Of a stretch of DNA of 25,262 nucleotides, positions 7,517 through 14,787 are shown piece after piece. Location of the stretch: the NCBI GenBank assembly GCA_938003665.1, contig CALKYI010000003.1, positions 1 to 25,262 of the forward strand, read 5' to 3'. Made by a program: the position numbers and the translations under genes. Source of the DNA: an uncultured Flavobacteriales bacterium. GTDB taxonomy: Bacteria > Bacteroidota > Bacteroidia > Flavobacteriales_D > Sanyastnellaceae. Within the stretch, counting starts at the first letter, position 1; each line of letters begins with the position of its first letter. The notes under the pieces are model-generated. The model was not told the origin of the DNA, ran no database searches, and saw only the letters and a program-made list of their open reading frames with translations.

Positions 7517-8209
7517 TCAACACTCCATTCGCTCGGTCCATTGCGACGGCGACTCCCTTGGGTCGAGCGCAACAATGTTCTTGGCCTCAATGAGGTGAAC
7601 CGAGCTCGGTTGAAGCTCGCCTGCCAACTGCTCGTAATCATGCGTCGCCAGCACAAGTGTGGTTCCCTGCTTCGCCACTTCAACCGCTCGCGTCCAGAAT
7701 GCTCTTCGGCTTGGCACATCCAAGAAAGCCGTGGGCTCGTCCATGAAAATCCACGGCGTCCCTTGCAATACAGCCCGAGCGAACATCACGCGTTGCGCCT
7801 GTCCATCACTCAGCGCGTCCATGCGCTGCTGGGCCCATGCCAAGTCACCATACTGGGCCAACACCTCTGACACGTGCTCTGCATTAGAAGCCGCGAGATT
7901 GAGCACCTCAACCACCCGAAGCTGGCTTGTCCGCGGTGGCGTGCTCGCCACGAAGGCCAAGGATTGTGCGCGTTCCGCGGATGACATCGCGTGGACATCA
8001 CTGCCATTCAAAATGATGGCCCCGCGCTGCACGGCTTGTAACCCGGCCATAGCCCTCAGTAACGAACTTTTGCCCGCTCCGTTGCGCCCGATAAGTAAGT
8101 GAATTCCTCCACCCGGAATCAACAGGTCCGCCGCCTGCAATACCATGGATGCTCCGTAACGGACATCGATGCCGTTCACTTCAAGTCGATTGGAAATGGC
8201 CTCAGTCAT
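7517..8209 (-). CDS. ABC importer ATP-binding protein (FecE/BtuD class)
   Basis: This is the 230-residue ATPase subunit of a type II importer for iron chelates, haem or cobalamin. Seen: Walker A GRNGAGKSS (41-49), signature LSDGQ at 133-137, Walker B IFMDE (154-158) and the H-loop His190 (LATHD). Two deviations stand out. The signature is LSDGQ instead of LSGGQ, and the Q-loop region reads FVASTPPRTSQL, without a Gln at the usual place after the VP-type strand; other Bacteroidota importers also vary here. The ATG overlaps the permease stop by 8 bases (ATGACTGA). It is the last gene of the three-gene operon, 53 bases before the -7 region of the phosphoesterase gene. Confidence 0.88.
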   Translation of the reverse strand: MTEAISNRLEVNGIDVRYGASMVLQAADLLIPGGGIHLLIGRNGAGKSSLLRAMAGLQAVQRGAIILNGSDVHAMSSAERAQSLAFVASTPPRTSQLRVVEVLNLAASNAEHVSEVLAQYGDLAWAQQRMDALSDGQAQRVMFARAVLQGTPWIFMDEPTAFLDVPSRRAFWTRAVEVAKQGTTLVLATHDYEQLAGELQPSSVHLIEAKNIVALDPRESPSQWTERMEC

Positions 8210-9170
8210 GCAATCGATGCGTTTTGGATACCAACACCCAGATCACCATGGGCCCACCAATGAGCGATAGCACAGCGTTCAATGGCCACCCTTGCTCCAT
8301 GCCCCAAAATCCTTTCACCCCCCAATCCGCTACCAGGGCCAAAATGGCGCCGGTCAAGGCCGTTAGCGGAATCAACACCCGATGCGAGCGTTCCGCAGTC
8401 AGCAGGCGAACAACGTGTGGGGTCGCCAAGCCAAGGAATGCAACCGGTCCGCATGCAGCCGTAATACCGCCCGTAAGCAATCCCGCGAGGGCCACGATTC
8501 GCCAACGCAGCGCGCTGTTATTGACCCCCATGCTCTGCGCGGTCAATGGACCCAGCGTCCACGTATCCAGATCCCGATGCATCACACTCAGCGTCAGCCC
8601 TGCGAAGACCACCGCTGCGCACAGCCCCAATGAAGTGGCCATGGAACCATGCCCAAAGGTTCCCATTCCCCAAAACACGAATTGCTGCAAGGCATCTTGC
8701 TGTGCCTCCGCTTGCAGCACCGTAATCATCGCGCCGACAACGTAGTTCAGCATGAGGCCGAAAATGAGCAGGGCCGTTGCCGTTCGGAACCGGTGCGCGA
8801 CAAACAAAACGAGGACCAGGACCAGTGCACTTCCCGCCATGGCTGCCGCTGCCGTTGCCCACCAGCTGGCTGTCAGCCCCAAAAGCACGAGGAGCGCCAC
8901 ACCGAGTCCCGCCCCGGAGCTTACCCCCAACACCGACGGCCCCGCAAGTGGATTGCCAAACCACGTCTGCAGCACGAGCCCACACAGGCTCAAACCGGCA
9001 CCGCCGGCCACAGCAGCCAACATACGTGGCACGCGAACGTGCAGCAAGATTTCACGGTGCACTGTCTCCAATGGGGTGAATAGCGCAATATCCACCACCC
9101 CCCAAATCAAGTGACTGAAAACCAGCGCGAGAAAAACGCCCATGCCCAATAACCAGTGCAATCGTGTCAT
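8202..9170 (-). CDS. FecCD-family ABC importer permease
   Basis: This is an inner-membrane permease of the BtuC/FecCD family, 322 residues from the preferred start, with about nine to ten hydrophobic helices. Family landmarks: VRVPRMLAAVAGGAGLSLCG near the N-terminus, then NPLAGPSVLGVSSGA, and GLATPHVVRLL in the ATPase-contacting coupling region near residue 250. The ATG at 9170 was chosen because it overlaps the substrate-binding-protein stop as ATGA; ATGs at 9191 and 9182 are in frame but would lengthen the overlap to more than 15 bases. Together with the genes on each side it forms a complete importer. TonB-dependent receptor genes, usually needed for such substrates, are not in the window. 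Confidence 0.9.
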   Translation of the reverse strand: MTRLHWLLGMGVFLALVFSHLIWGVVDIALFTPLETVHREILLHVRVPRMLAAVAGGAGLSLCGLVLQTWFGNPLAGPSVLGVSSGAGLGVALLVLLGLTASWWATAAAAMAGSALVLVLVLFVAHRFRTATALLIFGLMLNYVVGAMITVLQAEAQQDALQQFVFWGMGTFGHGSMATSLGLCAAVVFAGLTLSVMHRDLDTWTLGPLTAQSMGVNNSALRWRIVALAGLLTGGITAACGPVAFLGLATPHVVRLLTAERSHRVLIPLTALTGAILALVADWGVKGFWGMEQGWPLNAVLSLIGGPMVIWVLVSKTHRLHD

Positions 9171-10321
9171 GGGGCGAGCCATTTGAAACATGGACTTGGC
9201 GTTCCTTGCGCCTCATCCCCTTCACCGTACAAGACCTGCCTGAGGTTCCGCAACATGGCATCGGGATTGGCGACCCACCAACCAAAGTAGTCACATGTCA
9301 TGGCGTTGGCCGCGAACACCCGACCGGAGGTGGGCAGAATTTGAGGATGGTGAGGATTGGACTGGACCCATTTGGACAAGGTGAAGTTGGCCGTGTCCGG
9401 CTCATACACCACCAGGCCCAGCGCATCCACCTCACCACTCATGGAATACAAGGATTCCAACGAGAGTTCAACATTGCCATCGCTCGCCTCATCGGCCAGG
9501 GCATAGCGAGCGCCCGCATCGCGCAACAACTGGGCGACAAAACTCCTCGCATTCGGCGCGGACCAGACACCTTGTTCCACACTGCCCGTCAACACCACCA
9601 ACGAATCGGCTTGTGGTAGCCCCATACCAAGTGCATGCTCGTAACGCTCGGACACGCCGGCAAAGGCACGTTTGGCGTTCTGCAATGCCGAATCACCAAC
9701 CATCCAAGCCAGTGCCTTCATCCATTCAGCCCGTCCCAGCGGACTCGGTTCATCGTATTCCAAGATGGGAACCACAGGTAGATCCTCTGCCCAGGTAACC
9801 CCGTCGAGCGGATTTCCGAAGGGATAAATGCAGAAGGCCCGAAATCCTGAAACCAGGATGGCCTCGTGGTTCCATTCCGGATTGCCCCCAAAGTCCAACA
9901 CCTCGCTTCCAGCAATCCGTCGAATGGCCGCATCTGACCGCACGTAATCCAGGTATCCTCCTCCTTTCCAATGCACCAACGTGGAATCCCAAGGCTCCAT
10001 CAGCGCTACATGGGTTGAACTCAGCGTAGCGAGGCCTGTCTGTGTCGCACCCAGGATCACGGGTTGTTGACCGGGGGCGGCATCGTTTAAAAAATCACTC
10101 GAATCGCGGTACACCGTGGCGAGGACTTCGCGATTGGCCGTGATCACCTCCATGCAATTTCCAACATCCAACGCACGCCACCGGAAGCGCCTTGCATAAT
10201 CTGGAAGTTCATATCTGGAAGCCAGTTGCGTCATCGGCTGCTCGGGTTGGGAACATCCTGTGGCAATGGCCAAACAAGCCAAGGTGCTCACCCGCACAAC
10301 AAGGGATTCAACCGGACGCAT
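9167..10321 (-). CDS. ABC importer substrate-binding lipoprotein
   Basis: This is a 384-residue periplasmic binding protein expected to deliver an iron chelate, haem or cobalamin to the permease. A lipoprotein signal ends at Cys23 (ACLAIATGC), so the mature protein is probably lipid-anchored. The stretch near residue 187, EYDEPSPLGRAEWMK, is the PLGRAEW motif common in Bacteroidota iron-complex binding proteins. Other family-like parts are the PVILGATQTGLATLSSTHVALMEPW region and the C-terminal domain with VFAANAMTCDYFGWWVANPD. The start is debatable: the ATG at 10321 lies only four bases after a TACCTTTG promoter box, so either the message is leaderless or translation begins at in-frame GTG codons at 10297 or 10291, which keep a shorter lipoprotein signal. 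The ligand cannot be assigned. Confidence 0.82.
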   Translation of the reverse strand: MRPVESLVVRVSTLACLAIATGCSQPEQPMTQLASRYELPDYARRFRWRALDVGNCMEVITANREVLATVYRDSSDFLNDAAPGQQPVILGATQTGLATLSSTHVALMEPWDSTLVHWKGGGYLDYVRSDAAIRRIAGSEVLDFGGNPEWNHEAILVSGFRAFCIYPFGNPLDGVTWAEDLPVVPILEYDEPSPLGRAEWMKALAWMVGDSALQNAKRAFAGVSERYEHALGMGLPQADSLVVLTGSVEQGVWSAPNARSFVAQLLRDAGARYALADEASDGNVELSLESLYSMSGEVDALGLVVYEPDTANFTLSKWVQSNPHHPQILPTSGRVFAANAMTCDYFGWWVANPDAMLRNLRQVLYGEGDEAQGTPSPCFKWLAP

Positions 10322-10325
10322 ACGA

Positions 10326-10333
10326 CAAAGGTA
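10326..10333 (-). promoter_or_regulatory. -7 box of the ABC importer operon
   Basis: Minus-strand TACCTTTG matches TAnnTTTG exactly and ends four bases before the ATG at 10321. No -33 TTG is apparent. It lies back to back with the carboxylase box at 10344-10351. Confidence 0.45.
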
Positions 10334-10343
10334 CCTATCCCAT

Positions 10344-10351
10344 TAACTTTA
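10344..10351 (+). promoter_or_regulatory. Candidate -7 box of the carboxylase gene
   Basis: TAACTTTA has one mismatch to TAnnTTTG and ends four bases before the ATG at 10356. It shares a 34-base divergent gap with the importer promoter. Confidence 0.35.
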
Positions 10352-10355
10352 CCTT

Positions 10356-11999
10356 ATGCCCACTTCAATGAAAGACAAGCAACTTCAAGCCAATCGAAAT
10401 GCCGACGCCATGCGCCTCGCTTGGTCCAGCATTCGTGATCGAATCGAAAAGGCCACATTGGGCGGTGGACGCCAGCGGATTGAAAAGGAACACGCAAAAG
10501 GCAAATTGACCGCAAGGGAACGCCTGGAACGGCTCTTCGACGCCGGTTCAAGCCCCATCGAAATCGGAGCCTTAGCTGGCGAGGGCATGTATGAGGAAGA
10601 GGGGGGCTGTCCCGGAGGGGGCGTCGTCGTGCAAATGGGGCACGTCGAAGGCCGGCTGGTCATCGCCGTCGCCAACGATGCCACGGTCAAAGCAGGGGCT
10701 TGGTTCCCCATCACCGGAAAGAAAAACCTACGAGCGCAAGAAATCGCCATGGAAAACCGCATTCCCATCATTTACCTGGTGGACAGCGCGGGCGTCTTCC
10801 TGCCGATGCAAAACGAAATTTTCCCGGACAAGGAGCACTTCGGACGAATTTTTCGAAACAATGCGCGCATGAGTGCCATGGGCATTCCGCAAATCGCCGC
10901 GGTCATGGGGTCCTGTGTGGCGGGTGGAGCGTACTTGCCCATTATGAGCGATGAAGCCTTGATCGTCCGTAACACCGGTTCCATCTTCCTCGCAGGCAGT
11001 TACCTCGTCAAGGCGGCCATTGGAGAGGACATCGACAATGAAACCCTTGGTGGAGCGGACACCCACGGCAGCATCAGCGGTGTGGCCGATTATGTGTGTG
11101 ATGATGACGACGACGCTTTGAAGAAAATCCGGCGCATCGTCAGCCACCTCAAGGAGCCGACAGAAACGGCAGGAATTGCCCGGGACCGTGCATGCGATCC
11201 CGAAGGTCCGAACATCTGCTCCGTCCTTCCTGCCGAACGGGCTCAACCCTACGAAACGCGGGAATTGATTGCGGCATTGGTCGATGCAGAGAGCTTTACG
11301 GAATACAAAAAGGATTACGGAAAAACCATCGTAACCGGTTACGCCAAAATTGACGGGTGGAGCGTGGGCATCGTCGCGAACCAGCGTCAGCTCGTCAAAT
11401 CCAAGAAGGACGGCATGCAATTCGGCGGGGTGATTTATTCCGACAGTGCAGACAAAGCCGCACGGTTCGTGATGAACTGCAATCAAAAAGGGGTTCCCTT
11501 GGTGTTCTTGCAAGACGTCACCGGATTCATGGTGGGCTCACGAAGCGAACACGGGGGCATCATCAAAGACGGAGCCAAAATGGTCAACGCCGTCGCCAAT
11601 TCAACCGTTCCCAAATTCACGGTGGTCGTGGGCAATAGCTACGGTGCAGGGAATTACGCCATGTGCGGCAAAGCCTACGATCCTCGTCTGATCGTAGCGT
11701 GGCCGACAGCCAAAATCGCCGTCATGGGCGGTGACCAAGCGGCCAAGGTGCTGCAGCAAATTGAAGTCGCACGACTGAAAAAAAACGGCGGAAAACCCGA
11801 CCAAGCTACCCAAGACGAGTTGTACAATGCCATTGCCGAGCGTTACGAGGAACAAACTTCACCGGTCTATGCCGCGGCACGGCTTTGGGTGGATGCCATC
11901 ATCGATCCGGAAGACACCCGCCATTGGATCAGCACAGGGATCAGCGCGGCCAATCACGCTCCGATGGCACCCTTCAACGCCGGGGTCATTCAAACGTAA
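10356..11999 (+). CDS. Acyl-CoA carboxylase carboxyltransferase (beta) subunit, methylcrotonyl-CoA-type
   Basis: This is the 547-residue carboxyltransferase half of a biotin-dependent acyl-CoA carboxylase. It moves carboxyl from carboxybiotin to an acyl-CoA. The crotonase-like N-terminal half contains ANDATVKAG, RAQEIA, YLVDSAGVFLP, FGRIF and the MGSCVAGGAY oxyanion region (184-193). The C-terminal half contains the biotin-side pocket GNSYGAGNYAMCG (426-438) and WPTAKIAVMGGDQAA. The LPMQ and EHFGRIF segments are closer to methylcrotonyl-CoA carboxylase beta than to propionyl-CoA carboxylase beta, which suggests leucine breakdown, but substrate choice is inferred. The biotin carboxylase/carrier partner is not adjacent. 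A second ATG (10371) exists. Its stop is one base from that of the convergent HEAT-like gene. Confidence 0.9.
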   Translation: MPTSMKDKQLQANRNADAMRLAWSSIRDRIEKATLGGGRQRIEKEHAKGKLTARERLERLFDAGSSPIEIGALAGEGMYEEEGGCPGGGVVVQMGHVEGRLVIAVANDATVKAGAWFPITGKKNLRAQEIAMENRIPIIYLVDSAGVFLPMQNEIFPDKEHFGRIFRNNARMSAMGIPQIAAVMGSCVAGGAYLPIMSDEALIVRNTGSIFLAGSYLVKAAIGEDIDNETLGGADTHGSISGVADYVCDDDDDALKKIRRIVSHLKEPTETAGIARDRACDPEGPNICSVLPAERAQPYETRELIAALVDAESFTEYKKDYGKTIVTGYAKIDGWSVGIVANQRQLVKSKKDGMQFGGVIYSDSADKAARFVMNCNQKGVPLVFLQDVTGFMVGSRSEHGGIIKDGAKMVNAVANSTVPKFTVVVGNSYGAGNYAMCGKAYDPRLIVAWPTAKIAVMGGDQAAKVLQQIEVARLKKNGGKPDQATQDELYNAIAERYEEQTSPVYAAARLWVDAIIDPEDTRHWISTGISAANHAPMAPFNAGVIQT

Positions 12000-12000
12000 G

Positions 12001-12510
12001 TCACTGTGCGCGCTCCAACCGCTGAAGTGCTTGCAGCATAGACGCATATAGTGCACTTCGCGGATCGTCTTTTGGGGTGTCTTCGACCGCCCCTCGGACC
12101 GCTAGCAGGGCGTCCAGCAACACCTGTTCGTCCAAAACCTGTTCCAGTTCCTCGATCCACGTCAAGGCCTCCATCGCACACCGGAAGTCACCGTCCACTG
12201 CGCACGCGACCACAACCCGCAGGTCGTCTTCCGTCTGGAAACCACAGCTCCACAAAAAGCCAATGATATCGGCCTGCTGCGCTTGAAACGCCGGATCGTC
12301 GAGCGCATCGGCCAACACTGCAGCAGCATCGGAAATCTTCAATGCACCCAACATGTCGGCGATTTCTGCTCGGATGTCCTCCTCAGGGCGGTCGCGAAAG
12401 GCCTCCAACAAAGGGCGCACCCATTCCAACGTTCCGCGTTCACGCGCTTGCTCCAGTGCATTGAGCACAACTTCGCGCTTTGGGGAAAAAAGACCTTCAA
12501 ATCCACTCAT
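12001..12510 (-). CDS. HEAT-repeat-like helical protein
   Basis: This is a 169-residue acidic, almost wholly helical protein with no signal peptide or membrane segment. Successive paired helices are visible: EWVRPLLEAFRDRPEEDIRAEIADMLGAL (residues 29-57), then DAAAVLADALDDPAFQAQQADIIGFLWSCG, then DDLRVVVACAVDGDFRCAMEALTWIEEL, as in HEAT/armadillo-like scaffolds. Similar small HEAT-like proteins occur across Bacteroidota without known function; partner binding is the only reasonable guess. It starts 14 bases after the Nudix stop, and the gap holds a TAGTTTTG box that ends four bases before the ATG, so it may have its own promoter as well as being read through from the Nudix gene. Confidence 0.7.
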   Translation of the reverse strand: MSGFEGLFSPKREVVLNALEQARERGTLEWVRPLLEAFRDRPEEDIRAEIADMLGALKISDAAAVLADALDDPAFQAQQADIIGFLWSCGFQTEDDLRVVVACAVDGDFRCAMEALTWIEELEQVLDEQVLLDALLAVRGAVEDTPKDDPRSALYASMLQALQRLERAQ

Positions 12511-12514
12511 GTGG

Positions 12515-12522
12515 CAAAACTA
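12515..12522 (-). promoter_or_regulatory. -7 box before the HEAT-like gene
   Basis: Minus-strand TAGTTTTG matches TAnnTTTG exactly, four bases before the ATG at 12510 and just after the stop of the upstream Nudix gene. An internal promoter giving a leaderless message is possible; chance is also possible in such a short gap. Confidence 0.35.
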
Positions 12523-12524
12523 CG

Positions 12525-13178
12525 TTACTCCCCCTCCACAGCATCCTTCCAAGCAAAGGCAAATTCCGTCAGCATGATGGCCGTCGCCCCCCATATAATC
12601 GCTCCCTCCCACTCATAAGCCGGCAAGGATACCTTGATCCCCGATTTCACTTCAATGGGATGCGGGCGCAATGCACCCGGCGCAAGGAGGAAATCCACCG
12701 GCACCGTCAACACCGCTGCCACTTCCTGCGGATCCACCTGCCAATGTGGCTCCTGGTCCAAGCAGGCCACAAATGCCGTAACAACAAAACGACTTGGGGG
12801 AATGAAGCGCTCCGAAAGCCCTTCCACCAACTCGGACTCCCGCAAGTCTACACCCATCTCCTCTTCGAATTCCCGCATGGCCGTATCGAGCCGATTGGCA
12901 TCCTCCGGCTCCACTTCCCCGCCAGGTATGGAGACTTGTCCGCTGTGCACGCCCGGGTATTCGGTGCGTTTCATCAACGCCACATGCCAACGTCCCGCTA
13001 CCGGAAACACGGGCAGCGCCACCGCTGCATGGCGCAGGGCAGCGCCTTTGGCTTTGGCAGCCTCCGGTGTGGGACGGTCAAACGGCATGCACGCATCGGT
13101 GCGCTCACTGTAGTCCGTTCCGTGAGCTTGAAACGCCTTTCTCAGGGACGATGCGACATCTTTTGCTGAGGGCTGCAT
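12525..13178 (-). CDS. Nudix hydrolase, CoA pyrophosphatase-like
   Basis: This 217-residue Nudix enzyme probably hydrolyses CoA or acyl-CoA to phosphopantetheine products and 3',5'-ADP. The CoAse pattern is clear: KRTEYPGVHSGQVSIPGGEVEPED (about residues 77-100) precedes TAMREFEEEMGV, which holds the Nudix REUxEExGU core. The ATG at 13178 was chosen: further upstream the open frame runs antisense through the aat gene and the added residues resemble nothing. A GACTTTTG element ends four bases before the ATG. It is divergent from aat across a 78-base gap and followed 14 bases later by the HEAT-like gene. Confidence 0.88.
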   Translation of the reverse strand: MQPSAKDVASSLRKAFQAHGTDYSERTDACMPFDRPTPEAAKAKGAALRHAAVALPVFPVAGRWHVALMKRTEYPGVHSGQVSIPGGEVEPEDANRLDTAMREFEEEMGVDLRESELVEGLSERFIPPSRFVVTAFVACLDQEPHWQVDPQEVAAVLTVPVDFLLAPGALRPHPIEVKSGIKVSLPAYEWEGAIIWGATAIMLTEFAFAWKDAVEGE

Positions 13179-13182
13179 GAAA

Positions 13183-13190
13183 CAAAAGTC
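13183..13190 (-). promoter_or_regulatory. Candidate -7 box of the Nudix gene
   Basis: Minus-strand GACTTTTG has one mismatch to TAnnTTTG and ends four bases before the ATG at 13178. No -33 TTG was found. Confidence 0.3.
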
Positions 13191-13256
13191 AGGCTTTTTC
13201 CATTTTGCCCCTACATTGGAGTTCCCAAAGCCACCGCTGCGGTTCACCTGATCACG

Positions 13257-13952
13257 ATGCAAAACGCGCCAAAAGTCACCTTGCTGGACGAAACCATTGC
13301 CTTCCCTCCCATTGAGGAGGCATGGGAAGGCTTGCTCGCCATTGGAGGAGACTTGACAGAAGCTCGGCTGATTGCGGCTTACGAGCACGGCGTATTCCCA
13401 TGGTACGGGGAAAACGATCCCATCCTGTGGTGGGCGCCAGAGGAACGGTCGGTGCTTTTCTTGGACAAATTGCACGTCGCCAAAAGCATGCGCAGCGTGA
13501 TGAATGGCAACCGCTTCGAACTGCGCATCGATGCGGCCTTTGACCGCGTCATTCGCGCGTGTGCAGACGTTCGCAGCAACACCGAAGGCACGTGGATTTC
13601 GCAGGACATCATCGAAGCCTACATCCGCTTGCACAATCTCGGACTTGCGCATTCCTTCGAGGCTTGGCGTGAGGGGGAATTGGTCGGCGGACTGTACGGG
13701 GTGTCCATCGGACGCATGTTTTTCGGCGAAAGCATGTTCTCCCTAGAAAGCAACGCTTCTAAATTCAGTTTTATTCACTTGGTCGAATGGGCGAAGGCCA
13801 ATGGATATGGACCCATTGATTGCCAAATCAGCAACAACCACCTGACTTCCTTGGGCGCTGAAATCATCCCTCGGGAAGCCTACACCAAACTCCTTCGCAC
13901 GCATCTGGCAGCCGGCAAGACGCGGAGGGGGAAGTGGACAATTCACAAGTAA
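13257..13952 (+). CDS. aat: Leucyl/phenylalanyl-tRNA--protein transferase
   Basis: Aat adds Leu or Phe from aminoacyl-tRNA to proteins with N-terminal Lys or Arg, marking them for the ClpS/ClpAP N-degron route. The 231 residues fit the family. Characteristic segments: FPPIEEAWEGLLAIGGDL (16-33), GVFPWYGENDPILWWAPEERSVL (45-67), WISQDIIEAY, and GGLYGVSIGRMFFGESMFS (143-161), followed by IDCQISNNHLTSLGAE. It is cytosolic. The start ATG at 13257 places the conserved LLDETIAFP at the normal distance from the N-terminus. The 78-base divergent gap to the Nudix gene holds no strong TAnnTTTG box for aat (TACATTGG near 13213 has one mismatch). Lon, another protease, is in the window but not linked. 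Confidence 0.95.
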   Translation: MQNAPKVTLLDETIAFPPIEEAWEGLLAIGGDLTEARLIAAYEHGVFPWYGENDPILWWAPEERSVLFLDKLHVAKSMRSVMNGNRFELRIDAAFDRVIRACADVRSNTEGTWISQDIIEAYIRLHNLGLAHSFEAWREGELVGGLYGVSIGRMFFGESMFSLESNASKFSFIHLVEWAKANGYGPIDCQISNNHLTSLGAEIIPREAYTKLLRTHLAAGKTRRGKWTIHK

Positions 13953-14114
13953 TCCACAGATTTTCCGAAGTCGTTAACAATTCGTTCATATTTCTTCGGG
14001 CTCGATTTTCGCTTTGCTCGCGTGGTCTTCTAATTTGCTGCTGTGTGGTACGGAATACACGTGCCGCATACCAAATACGAAATCGCCACCCTAACCACCA
14101 CCAAATCAATCGCT

Positions 14115-14384
14115 ATGGACAAGTACGATTACATGATCCTCGACATCATTCAAACCTACAAGCAAGAGCAACAAGCCCACATTCGACTCGCAGTGCTCGA
14201 GCGCAACTTCTGGAAGCGAATTGAAGCGGATACCGATTTGAGTGTTGGCCAAGCGCGCATTGGGGAGCGCATCACGAACTTGTACCTCGACGGTATGCTG
14301 CAAAACAAGAACGGATACACCTTGACCAAGAAAGGCCGGGAGCAGCTGGCCCTCGCACCTTGGAAGCAGAACGAATTGGTGTAA
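14115..14384 (+). CDS. Small conserved-looking protein, possible winged-helix fold
   Basis: This is an 89-residue protein of unknown function. The sequence begins MDKYDYMILDII, followed by helices rich in Glu, Arg and Lys, and ends with NKNGYTLTKKGREQLAL. The pattern of three helices followed by a turn of the GY-T-LTxKG type resembles winged-helix DNA-binding proteins (LTxKGRE is frequent in PadR/MarR-like wings), but no specific family is recognised. The ATG at 14115 was preferred to the GTG at 14043, because the extra 24 residues are low-complexity and Thr-rich. Upstream lies a TAATTTGC element (14031-14038) that could be a weak promoter. A strong terminator follows 18 bases after the stop. 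Confidence 0.65.
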   Translation: MDKYDYMILDIIQTYKQEQQAHIRLAVLERNFWKRIEADTDLSVGQARIGERITNLYLDGMLQNKNGYTLTKKGREQLALAPWKQNELV

Positions 14385-14402
14385 CCCTACCCCTACTGCA
14401 TT

Positions 14403-14430
14403 AAAAAAGGCCGGATGTCCGGCCTTTTTT
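14403..14430. terminator. Bidirectional Rho-independent terminator
   Basis: The stem AAAAAAGGCCGGA (14403-14415) pairs perfectly with TCCGGCCTTTTTT (14418-14430) around a TG loop. A-run on one side and T-run on the other let it stop transcription in both directions. It lies between the 3' ends of two convergent small genes. Confidence 0.92.
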
Positions 14431-14452
14431 CGTTTCTATACGTTGCGTCTGC

Positions 14453-14596
14453 TCATTCTTCCAGTACCTCGAGGTTGGGGTACTTCTCTTTCCAGAACGC
14501 CAATTTTTCTTGATCACGCACCGTGATGACCGTTCGGCGATCCAACCTCACCTTGATGTTAGGCTGTAATTCTTTTGCTCGCTTTTTTCGGGCCAT
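14453..14596 (-). CDS. 47-residue basic small protein
   Basis: The frame begins MARKKRAKELQPNIKVRLDR and ends in a helical FWKEKYPNLEVLEE. It is strongly basic at the N-terminus, with a central beta-like segment (IKVRL, RTVITV) and an acidic tail. Support for a real gene: complete frame with ATG, 3' end facing the bidirectional terminator 22 bases away, and an amino-acid composition unlike a shadow frame. No family or function is recognised; similar tiny lysine-rich proteins are common in Bacteroidota. No strong promoter box was found upstream. Confidence 0.6.
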   Translation of the reverse strand: MARKKRAKELQPNIKVRLDRRTVITVRDQEKLAFWKEKYPNLEVLEE

Positions 14597-14646
14597 GGTG
14601 CTGTGGTTTAGCTAATTCTGGAAGGAACCTTTTCTTCCTTATACGA

Positions 14647-14787
14647 ATGAACACAGAATTCGATCAAAAAGTTGCCTTTGTGCAAAAAGATTGCTTGTGT
14701 GTTAAGGAATTTTACAAAAACCTCATCAAAAAGGAAGATTTCGAGCGCCTTCAGGCTGGTTTCGCCGCACGACGCGCAAAAAACTGA
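14647..14787 (+). CDS. Possible 46-residue small protein
   Basis: The frame starts MNTEFDQKVAFVQKDCLCVK and ends in helical, Arg/Lys-rich FAARRAKN. It has two nearby Cys residues (16 and 18) and is otherwise helical. Its last 37 bases overlap the 3' end of the convergent sugar-transporter gene. The first two thirds lie in A+T-rich sequence not covered by any other gene, which makes it worth listing, but a non-coding origin is possible. An upstream frame beginning at 14575 is less convincing. Confidence 0.35.
   Translation: MNTEFDQKVAFVQKDCLCVKEFYKNLIKKEDFERLQAGFAARRAKN

Noticed and set aside
10322..10355. Cobalamin riboswitch before the importer operon
   Set aside because: The gap to the divergent carboxylase gene is only 34 bases, far too short for such an RNA element.
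13179..13652. N-terminal extension of the Nudix frame
   Set aside because: These 158 codons run antisense through aat; the protein family begins at the ATG at 13178.
13950..13958. Single DnaA-box-like TAATCCACA after aat
   Set aside because: It is one base off the consensus and alone; no box cluster, A+T-rich unwinding region or dnaA/dnaN gene is near, so an origin is not supported.
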